Shown piece after piece: positions 16,981 to 24,271 of a stretch of 41,540 bases of DNA. Where the stretch lies: contig JAILDT010000114.1 in NCBI GenBank assembly GCA_024689085.1, forward strand, positions 1-41,540. The letters run 5' to 3'. The notes beneath the pieces were generated by a model. The model saw nothing but the letters and a program-made list of their open reading frames with translations. It had not been told where the DNA came from and ran no database searches. The DNA comes from Clostridia bacterium. Its GTDB lineage: Bacteria; Bacillota; Clostridia; Peptostreptococcales; Anaerovoracaceae. Both the position numbers and the translations under genes were made by a program. Numbering within the stretch: the first letter of the stretch is position 1; every line of letters starts with the position of its first letter.

Positions 16981-17525
16981 TCAGACTCCTCTTCGACAGA
17001 GTCGATCAGGTCGGAGAATGACATGGCGTAGTAATCAATATCATAATCAAGGGCCATAGCGAAATCAAAGGCGAATTCTTCCCCGCTCAGTTTTCCGGCT
17101 CTGGCCGTAGCGATGGCATCCCGCACGCTCTGTTCGTACTCACGGCCATCACCTTTGTTAAGTACGGATACCTCTGTATCGTAGACGTACCAGTTCCGGA
17201 AACGGTAGAACCGGTCCGTAAACTCCCGAATGGAATCCGGATCCTCTGCGTCAACATTTCGAATGGTACCCGTCAGTTCCAGTCTGATCTGGTCCAGCAG
17301 AGAGAACATATCGCTGTAGTCGGAAGGCAGGCCTCCCATGATTTCATTAAAGTATTCCTCCAGAAGCGATGCTGCCGTGATCGGGTCCACTTCTTCGAAG
17401 AGCCGCATGAGCGCTTCATGGTCGATATGCTCATCGCTTTCAATAACATCTGCGATCTCTTCGAAATACTCCAGTTCCAAGCCGCTTTCTATATCAAGAT
17501 AGTCTATCAGTTCGTAGTAGTTCAT
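16977..17525 (-). CDS. Hypothetical acidic protein
   Basis: A 182-residue protein that I do not recognise. It is strongly acidic (for example ELEYFEEIADVIESDEHID near the N-terminus and DLIDSVEEESE at the end), has no cysteine, no signal peptide and no membrane segment, and is rich in Tyr and Phe in the last third (FRNWYVYDTEV, DYDIDYYAMSFSD). Secondary structure looks mainly helical. It is flanked by ATGA overlaps on both sides, after murI and before the rarD-like gene, so it is expressed with them. Its fixed position suggests a real protein; a cytosolic partner or regulatory role is possible but unproven. Confidence 0.75.
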   Translation of the reverse strand: MNYYELIDYLDIESGLELEYFEEIADVIESDEHIDHEALMRLFEEVDPITAASLLEEYFNEIMGGLPSDYSDMFSLLDQIRLELTGTIRNVDAEDPDSIREFTDRFYRFRNWYVYDTEVSVLNKGDGREYEQSVRDAIATARAGKLSGEEFAFDFAMALDYDIDYYAMSFSDLIDSVEEESE

Positions 17526-18346
17526 CGGCTGATTTCCCTCTCCAGGTCGAAGTTCAGGAACTTGACCTTCTTTTCTTCGTCTTTGAAGATGTTGTCGATC
17601 ATGTTGATGAAGTTCTCGCTCAGGTCGCTGGCGTAGAACACATTGGTGAAATCGGAACCCGATGCGAATCCGTCTCTGTCGTCCAGTACCTCACGAATCC
17701 TTCCAGCAACGATATCGGATGGATTGATGATATCCAGCTGCGGATAGAGCCGCTCGATATTCTTCTTAATGAGCGGATAATGGGTGCAGCCTAGGACGAC
17801 GGCATCGAGATTGTTTTCTCTGACAAAGGAATCCATGTAGTATCGGATGGTCAGATCCATGATCTCATTGTCGATGATTCCCTCTTCGATGAGCGGCACG
17901 AAAGCAGGACACGGCGCTTCCGCAATCTGAATCCTGTTATTGTACTTCTGAATCTTGTTTTTATATGCGTGGGACGCGATAGTGACCTTGGTCCCGATGA
18001 CACCGACTTTGTCTTTGACGCCTCTGTAAGTCGCCACGTATCTTGCTGTCGGTTCGATAATGCCGATGATCGGGATGTCCGGGAACCGTTCCTGCAGATC
18101 ATCCACGCAGGTAGCGCTGACCGTATTGCAGGCGATGACGATCATCTTCACATCCGACTTCACCAGAAAGTCCGTGATTTCCATGCTGAAATTCCTTATG
18201 GTTCTCGTTGCTTTGGAGCCATAAGGCGTTCTGGCTGTATCGCCGAAATATATGATTTTTTCCTCCGGAAGCTCTCGCATCAGATAAGGGATGCAGGTCA
18301 GCCCGCCAAGTCCCGAGTCAAAGAAGCCAATCGGCCTGTTATCCAT
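17522..18346 (-). CDS. murI: Glutamate racemase
   Basis: A 274-residue enzyme that converts L- to D-glutamate for peptidoglycan synthesis by a cofactor-independent two-cysteine mechanism. Present are FFDSGLGGLT (Asp10, Ser11), IVIACNTVSAT with Cys73 and VVLGCTHYPLIKK with Cys187 and His189; GDTARTPYGSK follows at residues 36-46. GGAGAGG precedes the ATG. It is the first gene of a six-gene overlapping chain on the minus strand, from a promoter that overlaps that of the divergent pepF. Full length. Confidence 0.95.
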   Translation of the reverse strand: MDNRPIGFFDSGLGGLTCIPYLMRELPEEKIIYFGDTARTPYGSKATRTIRNFSMEITDFLVKSDVKMIVIACNTVSATCVDDLQERFPDIPIIGIIEPTARYVATYRGVKDKVGVIGTKVTIASHAYKNKIQKYNNRIQIAEAPCPAFVPLIEEGIIDNEIMDLTIRYYMDSFVRENNLDAVVLGCTHYPLIKKNIERLYPQLDIINPSDIVAGRIREVLDDRDGFASGSDFTNVFYASDLSENFINMIDNIFKDEEKKVKFLNFDLEREISR

Positions 18347-18367
18347 ATTTGTGTATCCTCTCCGTTA

Positions 18368-18396
18368 TTGAATAATCAACTTAAGTATTATACAAT
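18368..18396 (+). promoter_or_regulatory. Promoter of pepF-nadK-rluA
   Basis: Plus-strand TTGAAT (18368-18373), 17-base spacer, TACAAT (18391-18396). Predicted start near 18404, giving a leader of about 30 bases. The -10 box overlaps the -10 of the divergent murI promoter. Confidence 0.6.
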
Positions 18397-18415
18397 ATGA
18401 CATGACTAAAGTAAA
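18387..18415 (-). promoter_or_regulatory. Promoter of the murI operon
   Basis: Minus-strand TTTACT (complement of 18410-18415), 17-base spacer, TATAAT (complement of 18387-18392). It lies about 40 bases upstream of the murI start and shares bases with the pepF promoter on the other strand. Confidence 0.6.
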
Positions 18416-18433
18416 ACAGCCATGGAGGGAAAA

Positions 18434-20239
18434 ATGAGTTCGAAGGGACTGAAAACCAGAGATAAAATCGATCCGAAGTACAAGTGGAATATCGAGGCCA
18501 TGATCCGTGATGAAAGCACCATCGAACGTGACCTGATGAAGATCAGAAAACAGGCCGATCAGTACGCTGAAAAGTACGCCGGACACCTGGGAGACAGCGC
18601 AGAAACGCTGTATGATGCTTTTGCATCGAACGACAAGCTGATGCGGAAGCTGGAGAAAATCTACGTGTACGCTCACATGCGGCGGGATGAGGACAATTCC
18701 AACAGTCTGTATCAGGGCATGACCGATATGGCCATGGCCGTCGTCGCCTATGTTTCCGCGAAGGTTTCTTTCTTCACCCCGGAACTGCTCTCCCTCAGGA
18801 GAAGTACTCTCCTCGGTTTTATTGCAGAGAATCCGAAACTGAAAACCTACGAATTCGCCATTATGGATGCGCTTCGCCAGAAGAAGCACATCATGAGCAA
18901 AAAGGAAGAATCCATCATGGCGCAGATGGGCGAAATCACGAGTGCGACAAACGATATCTTCACCATGCTGAACAACGCGGATATCCGCTTTGCGGACGCT
19001 GTGGACAGCAAAGGCAGTAAACACCCTGTCACACACGGCACCTATATCAAACACATGGAGTCAAAAGACCGCGCGCTGCGCGCGTCAGCGTATCATTCCA
19101 TGTACGACGCCTACAAAAATCTGATCAATTCTATTTCGACGGCATACAACTACAACACCAAGACAGACGTGGTTACCTCCCGGATCCGCAAGTTCGGTTC
19201 CTCCAGGGAAGCCGCCCTTTCCGGTGACAACATTCCGGGCGCTGTCTATGACAATCTGGTCAGCGTGGTCAACGAGAACCTGCCGGCCATGCATCGCTAT
19301 GTCCAGCTGCGGAAGAAACTCCTGGGTCTCGATAAAATGTATATGTACGACATGTACGTCCCGCTCATCAGGATTCCAAACCGGAAGATTCGTTTCGAGG
19401 AAGGCCTGGATATCATGCGCGAGGCCCTGCAGCCTTTGGGCAGGGATTATATCAGCAAGATGAACAAAGGCATCAGTCAGGGCTGGATCGACGTCTATGA
19501 GAACAAGGGGAAAACAAGCGGTGCTTACAGCTTCGGCTGCTACGACAGCTACCCTTACATCCTGCTCAACTATACGGATACCCTTAAAGACGTATTCACT
19601 GTGATCCACGAAATGGGCCACTCCATGCACTCCAAGTATACCCGGGGCGCCCAGCCGTATATCTACGGCAGCCACTCCATCTTCACGGCGGAGACGGCTT
19701 CTACAGTCAACGAATCCCTGCTGATGAACTATCTGCTGGACAAGGAAACAAAACCACAGATGCGGAAGTACCTGCTGAATATGTATCTGGAGGAATTCCG
19801 CACGACCCTCTTCCGTCAGACGATGTTTGCGGAATTTGAAGACATCACCCACAAGGCGATTGAAGCGGGACAGGTACTCACCGGCGATTGGATGTGCGAC
19901 CAGTATCAGGCGCTGAACGACAAGTATTACGGACCGGCCGTCGAACGGGACGACACGATCCGGTATGAATGGGCCCGCATTCCGCATTTCTACAGGGCCT
20001 TCTACGTATATAAATACGCTACAGGCTACTCAGCCGCGACAGCCATCTGCAGCAAAATCCTCAGTGAAGGCAAGCCTGCAGCGGATGCTTACATCGATTT
20101 TCTCAGGACCGGCGAGTCCGACTATCCGATTGAACTGCTGAAGATCGCCGGCGTGGACATGTCGAGCCCTGAACCAATAAGAAAAGCAATGGATAAGTTC
20201 AATGAACTTTTGAATGAATTTGAAGGAATGGTAAGATAG
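18434..20239 (+). CDS. pepF: Oligoendopeptidase F (M3 family)
   Basis: A 601-residue cytosolic zinc metallopeptidase of family M3B that cleaves short oligopeptides. The active site HEMGH is at His392-Glu393 and His396 (VIHEMGHSMHSKY), with the third ligand Glu expected in the segment ETASTVNESLLMNYLL. The N-terminal helical domain (KYKWNIEAMIRD) matches PepF. The start at 18434 is chosen over an ATG four codons upstream: GGAGGG stands 5 bases before it. It heads a plus-strand operon with nadK, which begins right after its stop. Likely role is peptide use in an amino-acid-fermenting cell. Confidence 0.93.
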   Translation: MSSKGLKTRDKIDPKYKWNIEAMIRDESTIERDLMKIRKQADQYAEKYAGHLGDSAETLYDAFASNDKLMRKLEKIYVYAHMRRDEDNSNSLYQGMTDMAMAVVAYVSAKVSFFTPELLSLRRSTLLGFIAENPKLKTYEFAIMDALRQKKHIMSKKEESIMAQMGEITSATNDIFTMLNNADIRFADAVDSKGSKHPVTHGTYIKHMESKDRALRASAYHSMYDAYKNLINSISTAYNYNTKTDVVTSRIRKFGSSREAALSGDNIPGAVYDNLVSVVNENLPAMHRYVQLRKKLLGLDKMYMYDMYVPLIRIPNRKIRFEEGLDIMREALQPLGRDYISKMNKGISQGWIDVYENKGKTSGAYSFGCYDSYPYILLNYTDTLKDVFTVIHEMGHSMHSKYTRGAQPYIYGSHSIFTAETASTVNESLLMNYLLDKETKPQMRKYLLNMYLEEFRTTLFRQTMFAEFEDITHKAIEAGQVLTGDWMCDQYQALNDKYYGPAVERDDTIRYEWARIPHFYRAFYVYKYATGYSAATAICSKILSEGKPAADAYIDFLRTGESDYPIELLKIAGVDMSSPEPIRKAMDKFNELLNEFEGMVR

Positions 20240-21043
20240 ATGAAAAGCGGAATCATATCTCTTTTTACAAATGAGACGGAACGCTCTACAGGCGTTGAGA
20301 GCCAACTGAAAGAAAAACTCGCAGCACGGGGCTATCAAGTCGCAGAAGGCTATGATGAAAACGCGGAACTGCTCATATGTATCGGCGGCGACGGCGCGTT
20401 TCTGCGCACTATGCACCGCTGTGATTTCCCGGAGACACCAATCGTCGGCGTCAACACCGGACATCTTGGTTTCTTCCAGGAAGTCTGGCCGGAGGAATTC
20501 GACAATTTTATCGTGGATTATGAACTGGGCAGCTACACCATCCAGAAGCTCGGCACTGTTATGGGCATCGCAACCACGACCGACGGCAAAAGAGACGTCC
20601 ACATCGGGCTGAACGAACTCGCTGTCACAGGCAGCAAATCCTATTCTATCCATCTGGATCTTTCCATCGGCGGCAAACCGATCGAAAAATTCAGCGGCGA
20701 CGGTATTCTCGTCGCAACATCAGCCGGCAGTACTGCGTATAACTACTCTCTGGGAGGCTCCATCGTCGACCCGAGACTCAATTCTCTGCAGGTGACGCCG
20801 CTTGCACCGATGAACACTACCGCATATCGCTCTTTCACATCCAGTCTTATGCTGCCTCCGGATCTCACCCTCGGGATCGTTCCGGAAGCATCGGACAAAG
20901 TCATATATATTCATAACGACGGCATTGAAACCGCCTATTCGAATCTGAAGGAAATCGAGGTCAGGACCGCGGATAAATGTGTCAATCTCATCCGGTTCAG
21001 CGACTACGACTTCTGGAGCAAAGTAAAAGACAAGTTCCTGTAA
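20240..21043 (+). CDS. nadK: NAD kinase
   Basis: A 267-residue enzyme that phosphorylates NAD to NADP using ATP or polyphosphate. The GGDG motif is at residues 49-52 (CIGGDGAFLRT), the NE motif at Asn125-Glu126 (GLNELAV), followed by FSGDGILVATSAGSTAYNYS. Length is that of the short bacterial form. The ATG follows the pepF stop codon without a gap, and its own stop overlaps the next start as TAATG, so the three genes are translated in close succession. Together with nadE it gives both NAD finishing steps in this window. Confidence 0.95.
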   Translation: MKSGIISLFTNETERSTGVESQLKEKLAARGYQVAEGYDENAELLICIGGDGAFLRTMHRCDFPETPIVGVNTGHLGFFQEVWPEEFDNFIVDYELGSYTIQKLGTVMGIATTTDGKRDVHIGLNELAVTGSKSYSIHLDLSIGGKPIEKFSGDGILVATSAGSTAYNYSLGGSIVDPRLNSLQVTPLAPMNTTAYRSFTSSLMLPPDLTLGIVPEASDKVIYIHNDGIETAYSNLKEIEVRTADKCVNLIRFSDYDFWSKVKDKFL

Positions 21044-21933
21044 TGACCCAATTTCGGCACATTGTCACAAGTGAAGACGACGGGAAAGAAGTACGGCAGA
21101 TCACCAGAGAGTACTTCGATTTTTCCGCGCGCCTGCGGAACAGAATCAAGCGGGAAAAACTCACGATGAGGAACGGTGTATATGCGGAAGGCTGGCATAA
21201 AGTCAATGAAGGAGATGTGATCAGCATCACACTGCCTGATGAGCACAGCAACTTCCCGCCGGAGGATATACCTGTCGATATCGTCTACGAAGACGAGGAC
21301 CTGATGGTCATCAACAAGCAGCCGGGAATCGTCGTACACCCAACCAAAGGGCATCCGTCCGGCACCATCGCAAACGCCCTCTCCAACTACATGGAACAGA
21401 CGGGTGACATCTTCAAGATCCGTTTTGTGAACAGACTGGACAGAGATACGTCCGGTCTTCTTCTCGTAGCAAAGAACGCCTATTGTCAGAATCACATCAC
21501 AGACCAGATGCGAAAAGATCTCATCCACAAAAAATACATTGCCATCGTCAAGGGCGAAATGGAGTCAGAATCCGGTACCATCGATCTGCCGATCGGGCGT
21601 CCGGACCCCGAAGATATCAGAAGAGGCGTCATTGCAGACGGCGCCCCTTCCGTAACGCATTATAAAGTTGTTCGGCATCTGAAGGACCATACCCTCGTAG
21701 AGCTTTTGCTCGAGACTGGCAGAACCCATCAGATCCGGGTCCACATGTCACACATCGGACACCCTGTCGCCGGTGACACGCTCTACGGTGAAGAAGACGC
21801 CGAACTGATCGGACGTCAGGCTCTTCATGCCGCCGGTCTCTCTTTGATCCATCCAATAACAAAGGAGCCTGTCGCATTCGAGGCTCCTCTTCCTGATGAT
21901 ATGCAGATAGCCGTCAAACGGCTCTCTCTCTGA
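21043..21933 (+). CDS. RluA family pseudouridine synthase
   Basis: A 296-residue RNA pseudouridine synthase of the RluA/RluD group. The catalytic Asp133 lies in NRLDRDTSGLLLVAKN (the family HRLD motif, here with Asn in place of His). The N-terminal part (residues 15-65) resembles an S4-like RNA-binding region, and the C-terminal ETGRTHQIRVHMSHIGHP is diagnostic. The start at 21043 is the TAATG overlap with nadK rather than an ATG 22 codons upstream within nadK. Which uridines in rRNA or tRNA are targets cannot be told. A gene of this type following nadK is common in Bacillota. Confidence 0.92.
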   Translation: MTQFRHIVTSEDDGKEVRQITREYFDFSARLRNRIKREKLTMRNGVYAEGWHKVNEGDVISITLPDEHSNFPPEDIPVDIVYEDEDLMVINKQPGIVVHPTKGHPSGTIANALSNYMEQTGDIFKIRFVNRLDRDTSGLLLVAKNAYCQNHITDQMRKDLIHKKYIAIVKGEMESESGTIDLPIGRPDPEDIRRGVIADGAPSVTHYKVVRHLKDHTLVELLLETGRTHQIRVHMSHIGHPVAGDTLYGEEDAELIGRQALHAAGLSLIHPITKEPVAFEAPLPDDMQIAVKRLSL

Positions 21934-21948
21934 TCGTTTCACATTCCT

Positions 21949-22341
21949 TTATCCGATAATGGCCGAAATCGGCTTGTCTTTCAGCTCCTGTTCCAGAATC
22001 TGCTGGATGCGGGAAAGCTCATTATGCATTCTGCATGGGATATCGTCGGTGTTCCTGCCGCAATCCTCTTTCATGCAGTGGACGATGGCAAGATCCTCTT
22101 CCGTAATGCTGACGATATCGTAAACTGTCAGCTCTTCCAGCGAACGGTTCAGATAGTATCCGCCCTCTTTGCCGCGCTCTGACTTGACGATGTCATTCTG
22201 CTCCATCTCGCGGATAATTTTATAGGCAAAGGCTTTCGGAATGTCTTCCTGCTCACAGATCTCGCGAACACTGTGGGTCTTGCCGTCTTTCAACGCTCTG
22301 CATACTCTCAATGCATAATCGCTTCTCTTCGTGATAATCAT
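21949..22341 (-). CDS. Rrf2 family transcriptional regulator
   Basis: A 130-residue winged-helix regulator. The N-terminal DNA-binding part (MIITKRSDYALRVCRAL, then the recognition helix in IPKAFAYKIIREME) and the wing RGKEGGYYL are typical of Rrf2 proteins. Three cysteines, Cys89, Cys94 and Cys103, occupy the place of the Fe-S ligands of IscR (C-x4-C-x8-C here), so it may sense Fe-S status or redox state. The start at 22341 is preferred because AAGGAG stands 6 bases before it; an ATG 23 codons upstream is unsupported. It is divergent from mscL and converges with rluA. Autoregulation and control of isc genes are plausible but not shown. Confidence 0.9.
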   Translation of the reverse strand: MIITKRSDYALRVCRALKDGKTHSVREICEQEDIPKAFAYKIIREMEQNDIVKSERGKEGGYYLNRSLEELTVYDIVSITEEDLAIVHCMKEDCGRNTDDIPCRMHNELSRIQQILEQELKDKPISAIIG

Positions 22342-22366
22342 TTCTTTCTCCTTAATTTGTACCTCA

Positions 22367-22393
22367 ATACTCCAATTTAAGTGTATTATATCA
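22367..22393 (-). promoter_or_regulatory. Promoter of the Rrf2 gene with possible operator
   Basis: Minus-strand TGATATAAT (complement of 22385-22393) is a perfect extended -10. The 20-bp imperfect palindrome at 22367-22386 (ATAC at one end, GTAT at the other) overlaps the -10 and the likely start point, a position suited to autorepression. No good -35 box at 16-18 bases. Confidence 0.45.
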
Positions 22394-22423
22394 CAAGTCG
22401 CCTCTTCCAAACTGTTTTTTTTG

Positions 22424-22432
22424 TGTTATAAT
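22424..22432 (+). promoter_or_regulatory. Extended -10 promoter of mscL
   Basis: Plus-strand TGTTATAAT (22424-22432), a perfect extended -10, preceded by a run of eight T residues. A weak TTCCAA serves as -35 at 16 bases. It gives a leader of about 45 bases before mscL. Confidence 0.5.
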
Positions 22433-22483
22433 GACTTCCGGAATAATAATATATAAATCATTAATGATATAAGGAGACTGAAA

Positions 22484-22894
22484 ATGAAGAGTTTTATCAG
22501 TGAATTCAAAGAGTTCGCCCTCCGTGGCAATGTCATGGATATGGCCATCGGTATCGTGATCGGCGCAGCATTTACGGCTATCGTAACAGCACTGGTCGAT
22601 AATATTATTTCACCGATCATCGGCGCCTTCGTCAAAGTGGATTTCAACCATCTGGTTGCAACGATCAACGGCGTTGAACTCCAGTACGGCGCATTCATCA
22701 TGGCCATCGTCAACTTCCTGATTGTCGCGCTGGTGCTGTTCTGCATCATCAAGGCGATGAACAAAGCAGCGGCTCTGGGCAAGAAGGAAGAAGAGGAAGC
22801 AGAACCGACGACCAAGGAGTGCCCGTTCTGCCTGCAGGAGATTCCGATCAAGGCGACAAGATGCCCGCATTGCACATCGGAACTGTCCGAGTAA
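22484..22894 (+). CDS. mscL: Large-conductance mechanosensitive channel MscL with C-terminal zinc ribbon
   Basis: A 136-residue inner membrane channel that opens under high membrane tension to release solutes during osmotic downshock. The N-terminal FKEFALRGNVMDMAIGIVIG (amphipathic helix and first transmembrane helix with the gate) and the second helix around residues 70-92 are typical. After a Lys/Glu-rich linker the C-terminus carries CPFC (Cys113, Cys116) and CPHC (Cys127, Cys130), a zinc-ribbon of rubredoxin-knuckle type not found in E. coli MscL but seen in some clostridial homologues. AAGGAG lies 8 bases before the ATG. Single gene with its own promoter and a strong terminator. Confidence 0.95.
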   Translation: MKSFISEFKEFALRGNVMDMAIGIVIGAAFTAIVTALVDNIISPIIGAFVKVDFNHLVATINGVELQYGAFIMAIVNFLIVALVLFCIIKAMNKAAALGKKEEEEAEPTTKECPFCLQEIPIKATRCPHCTSELSE

Positions 22895-22929
22895 TCGTCA
22901 TCTGATTACAAACGGCAAATGCAAATAAC

Positions 22930-22960
22930 AAAAGACGGCTGGATCTCCAGCCGTCTTTTT
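22930..22960 (+). terminator. Bidirectional terminator between mscL and tRNA-Leu
   Basis: A 10-bp perfect stem GACGGCTGGA (22934-22943) / TCCAGCCGTC (22946-22955), flanked by AAAA on the left and TTTTT on the right. It ends mscL on the plus strand and the tRNA on the minus strand. The CCA end of the tRNA abuts the T run. Confidence 0.9.
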
Positions 22961-23048
22961 GGTGCGGATAAGAGGATTCGAACCTCCACCGAATTGCTCC
23001 GACACGGACCTGAACCGTGCGCGTCTGCCAGTTCCGCCATATCCGCGC
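22960..23048 (-). tRNA. tRNA-Leu (anticodon CAG)
   Basis: On the minus strand the acceptor stem GCGGATA pairs with TATCCGC at the 3' end, followed by A73 and an encoded CCA. The anticodon stem CACGG/CCGTG closes a loop TTCAGGT with anticodon CAG (complement of 23010-23012), reading CUG. There is the long variable arm expected for class II tRNA-Leu, and a T arm GAGGTTCGAATCCTC. Total 89 bases with CCA. A TTGAAT-16-TATAAT promoter lies directly upstream. Confidence 0.95.
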
Positions 23049-23059
23049 GACTATTTTAT

Positions 23060-23087
23060 TATACATAATGAAAATAGAAATTCAAGA
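23060..23087 (-). promoter_or_regulatory. Promoter of tRNA-Leu
   Basis: Minus-strand TTGAAT (complement of 23082-23087), 16-base spacer, TATAAT (complement of 23060-23065). The predicted start is about 5 bases before the mature tRNA. It lies between rnpB and the tRNA. Confidence 0.65.
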
Positions 23088-23109
23088 TGTTTTTTGAAGA
23101 AAATTCGAA

Positions 23110-23466
23110 TGACCCGGGCAAGACGTAAGCCGGGTTCTGTATCTGACAATCATCTATCTCGACATACCGTTACCGGTATGCTCCAGCGACCTACCTCCGG
23201 GCGGCAGCGGGCAACTGCCCGGCCGCAGCCGTACGCCCATTTGGTCTTGCTCCGGATGGGGTTTACACGAGACGTATGTTACCATACGCCCCCGTGAGCT
23301 CTTACCTCACGATTTCACCCTTACCGCGCATGGCGGCGGTATGTTTCTGTTGCACTTTCCCTATAGTTGCCTACGCCGGACGTTATCCGGCATCCTCGCC
23401 CTGCGGAGCCCGGACTTTCCTCACACCGCATACTGCAGCGCGCGATTGTCTGTCTTACCCGGATCT
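23110..23466 (-). ncRNA. rnpB: RNase P RNA
   Basis: On the minus strand the 5' part contains GAGGAAAGTCCGGGCTCC and the adjoining GCAGGGCGAGG, and the middle reads AGGGTGAAATCGTGAGGTAA, all hallmark conserved regions of bacterial RNase P RNA, followed near the 3' end by CAGAACCCGGCTTACGTC. Helix P1 forms between CCGGGTAAGAC (complement of 23452-23462) and GTCTTGCCCGG (complement of 23114-23124), fixing the ends to within a few bases. About 355 nt. It is the catalytic RNA that matures tRNA 5' ends. It begins about 26 bases after nif3 stops, with no convincing promoter in that gap. Confidence 0.95.
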
Positions 23467-23491
23467 GTATGAATTTCTATTGAAATGCGAA

Positions 23492-24271
23492 TCACAGAGT
23501 ATATGGATTCGTATTTGCCTTCGCTATTATAACATCAATGTCAAGACCTTTTTCCTTCGCCTTGGCGTTGATCTGCTCTGCCATGTTCTCCGAGAAAATC
23601 TTCTCTGTGCCGTAGTGGCCTGCGTCGATGACACAAAGCCGCGATGCTTTCGCATACTGCGCCTCATGGAGTTTCAGGTCCCCGGTAATGTACAAATCGC
23701 ATCCCGATTTCACGGCATCCTCTATGAAACCGCCGCCAGCGCCCGTGCAAAGGCCTACCTTACTGATTTCCGGCCTGCCGCCGTCCACGCATCGGATGTA
23801 ATTCTCCGGCAGATCCAGCGCCTGCTCTACATGTCTGCATGCCTGTTCGAAGGTCATCGGTTCCGGCAGCGTGCCGATCCACTCTTTTTCTGCAGAACCA
23901 GGTTCCACGTCAACGAGTCCCAGCAGTTTCGCCAGATACGCATTGTTCCCTTCCTGCGCGAAATCGAAAGCCAGATGAGAAGAATACACACTCATACCCA
24001 GATTGATCGACCAGTGAATGTACCTGCCCGGCAAATCATTGTAATCAATGACAGACTGCGGCGTGTAGATCAGCGGATGATGTGTCAGAATCAGGTCCGC
24101 GTTTACATCCGCAGCCTCCATGAGCACACTCATGTTCATCTCAAGGCACACCAGGATCCTGTCGATGTCCTGACTGCCGCTGTAAATCTGCGGGCCGGAA
24201 TTATCGATGTCCCTGTACGCCTCGGTCGGAGCGATTTTCTCCATCAAGTCGAGAAACTCTTTGTACTTCAT
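23492..24271 (-). CDS. Nif3-like dinuclear metal-centre protein (YqfO family)
   Basis: A 259-residue protein of the Nif3/DUF34 family, which forms hexameric rings with a dimetal site; its reaction is not established (GTP cyclohydrolase I-like activity has been suggested). Candidate metal ligands His64 and His65 lie in LILTHHPLIYTP, and a further His in DAGHYGTEKIF near the C-terminus. It is the short form, without the PII-like domain inserted in B. subtilis YqfO. The ATG overlaps the trmK stop as ATGA with GGAGAT before it, so the two are coupled. This trmK-nif3 pair after rpoD is standard in Bacillota. Confidence 0.9.
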   Translation of the reverse strand: MKYKEFLDLMEKIAPTEAYRDIDNSGPQIYSGSQDIDRILVCLEMNMSVLMEAADVNADLILTHHPLIYTPQSVIDYNDLPGRYIHWSINLGMSVYSSHLAFDFAQEGNNAYLAKLLGLVDVEPGSAEKEWIGTLPEPMTFEQACRHVEQALDLPENYIRCVDGGRPEISKVGLCTGAGGGFIEDAVKSGCDLYITGDLKLHEAQYAKASRLCVIDAGHYGTEKIFSENMAEQINAKAKEKGLDIDVIIAKANTNPYTL

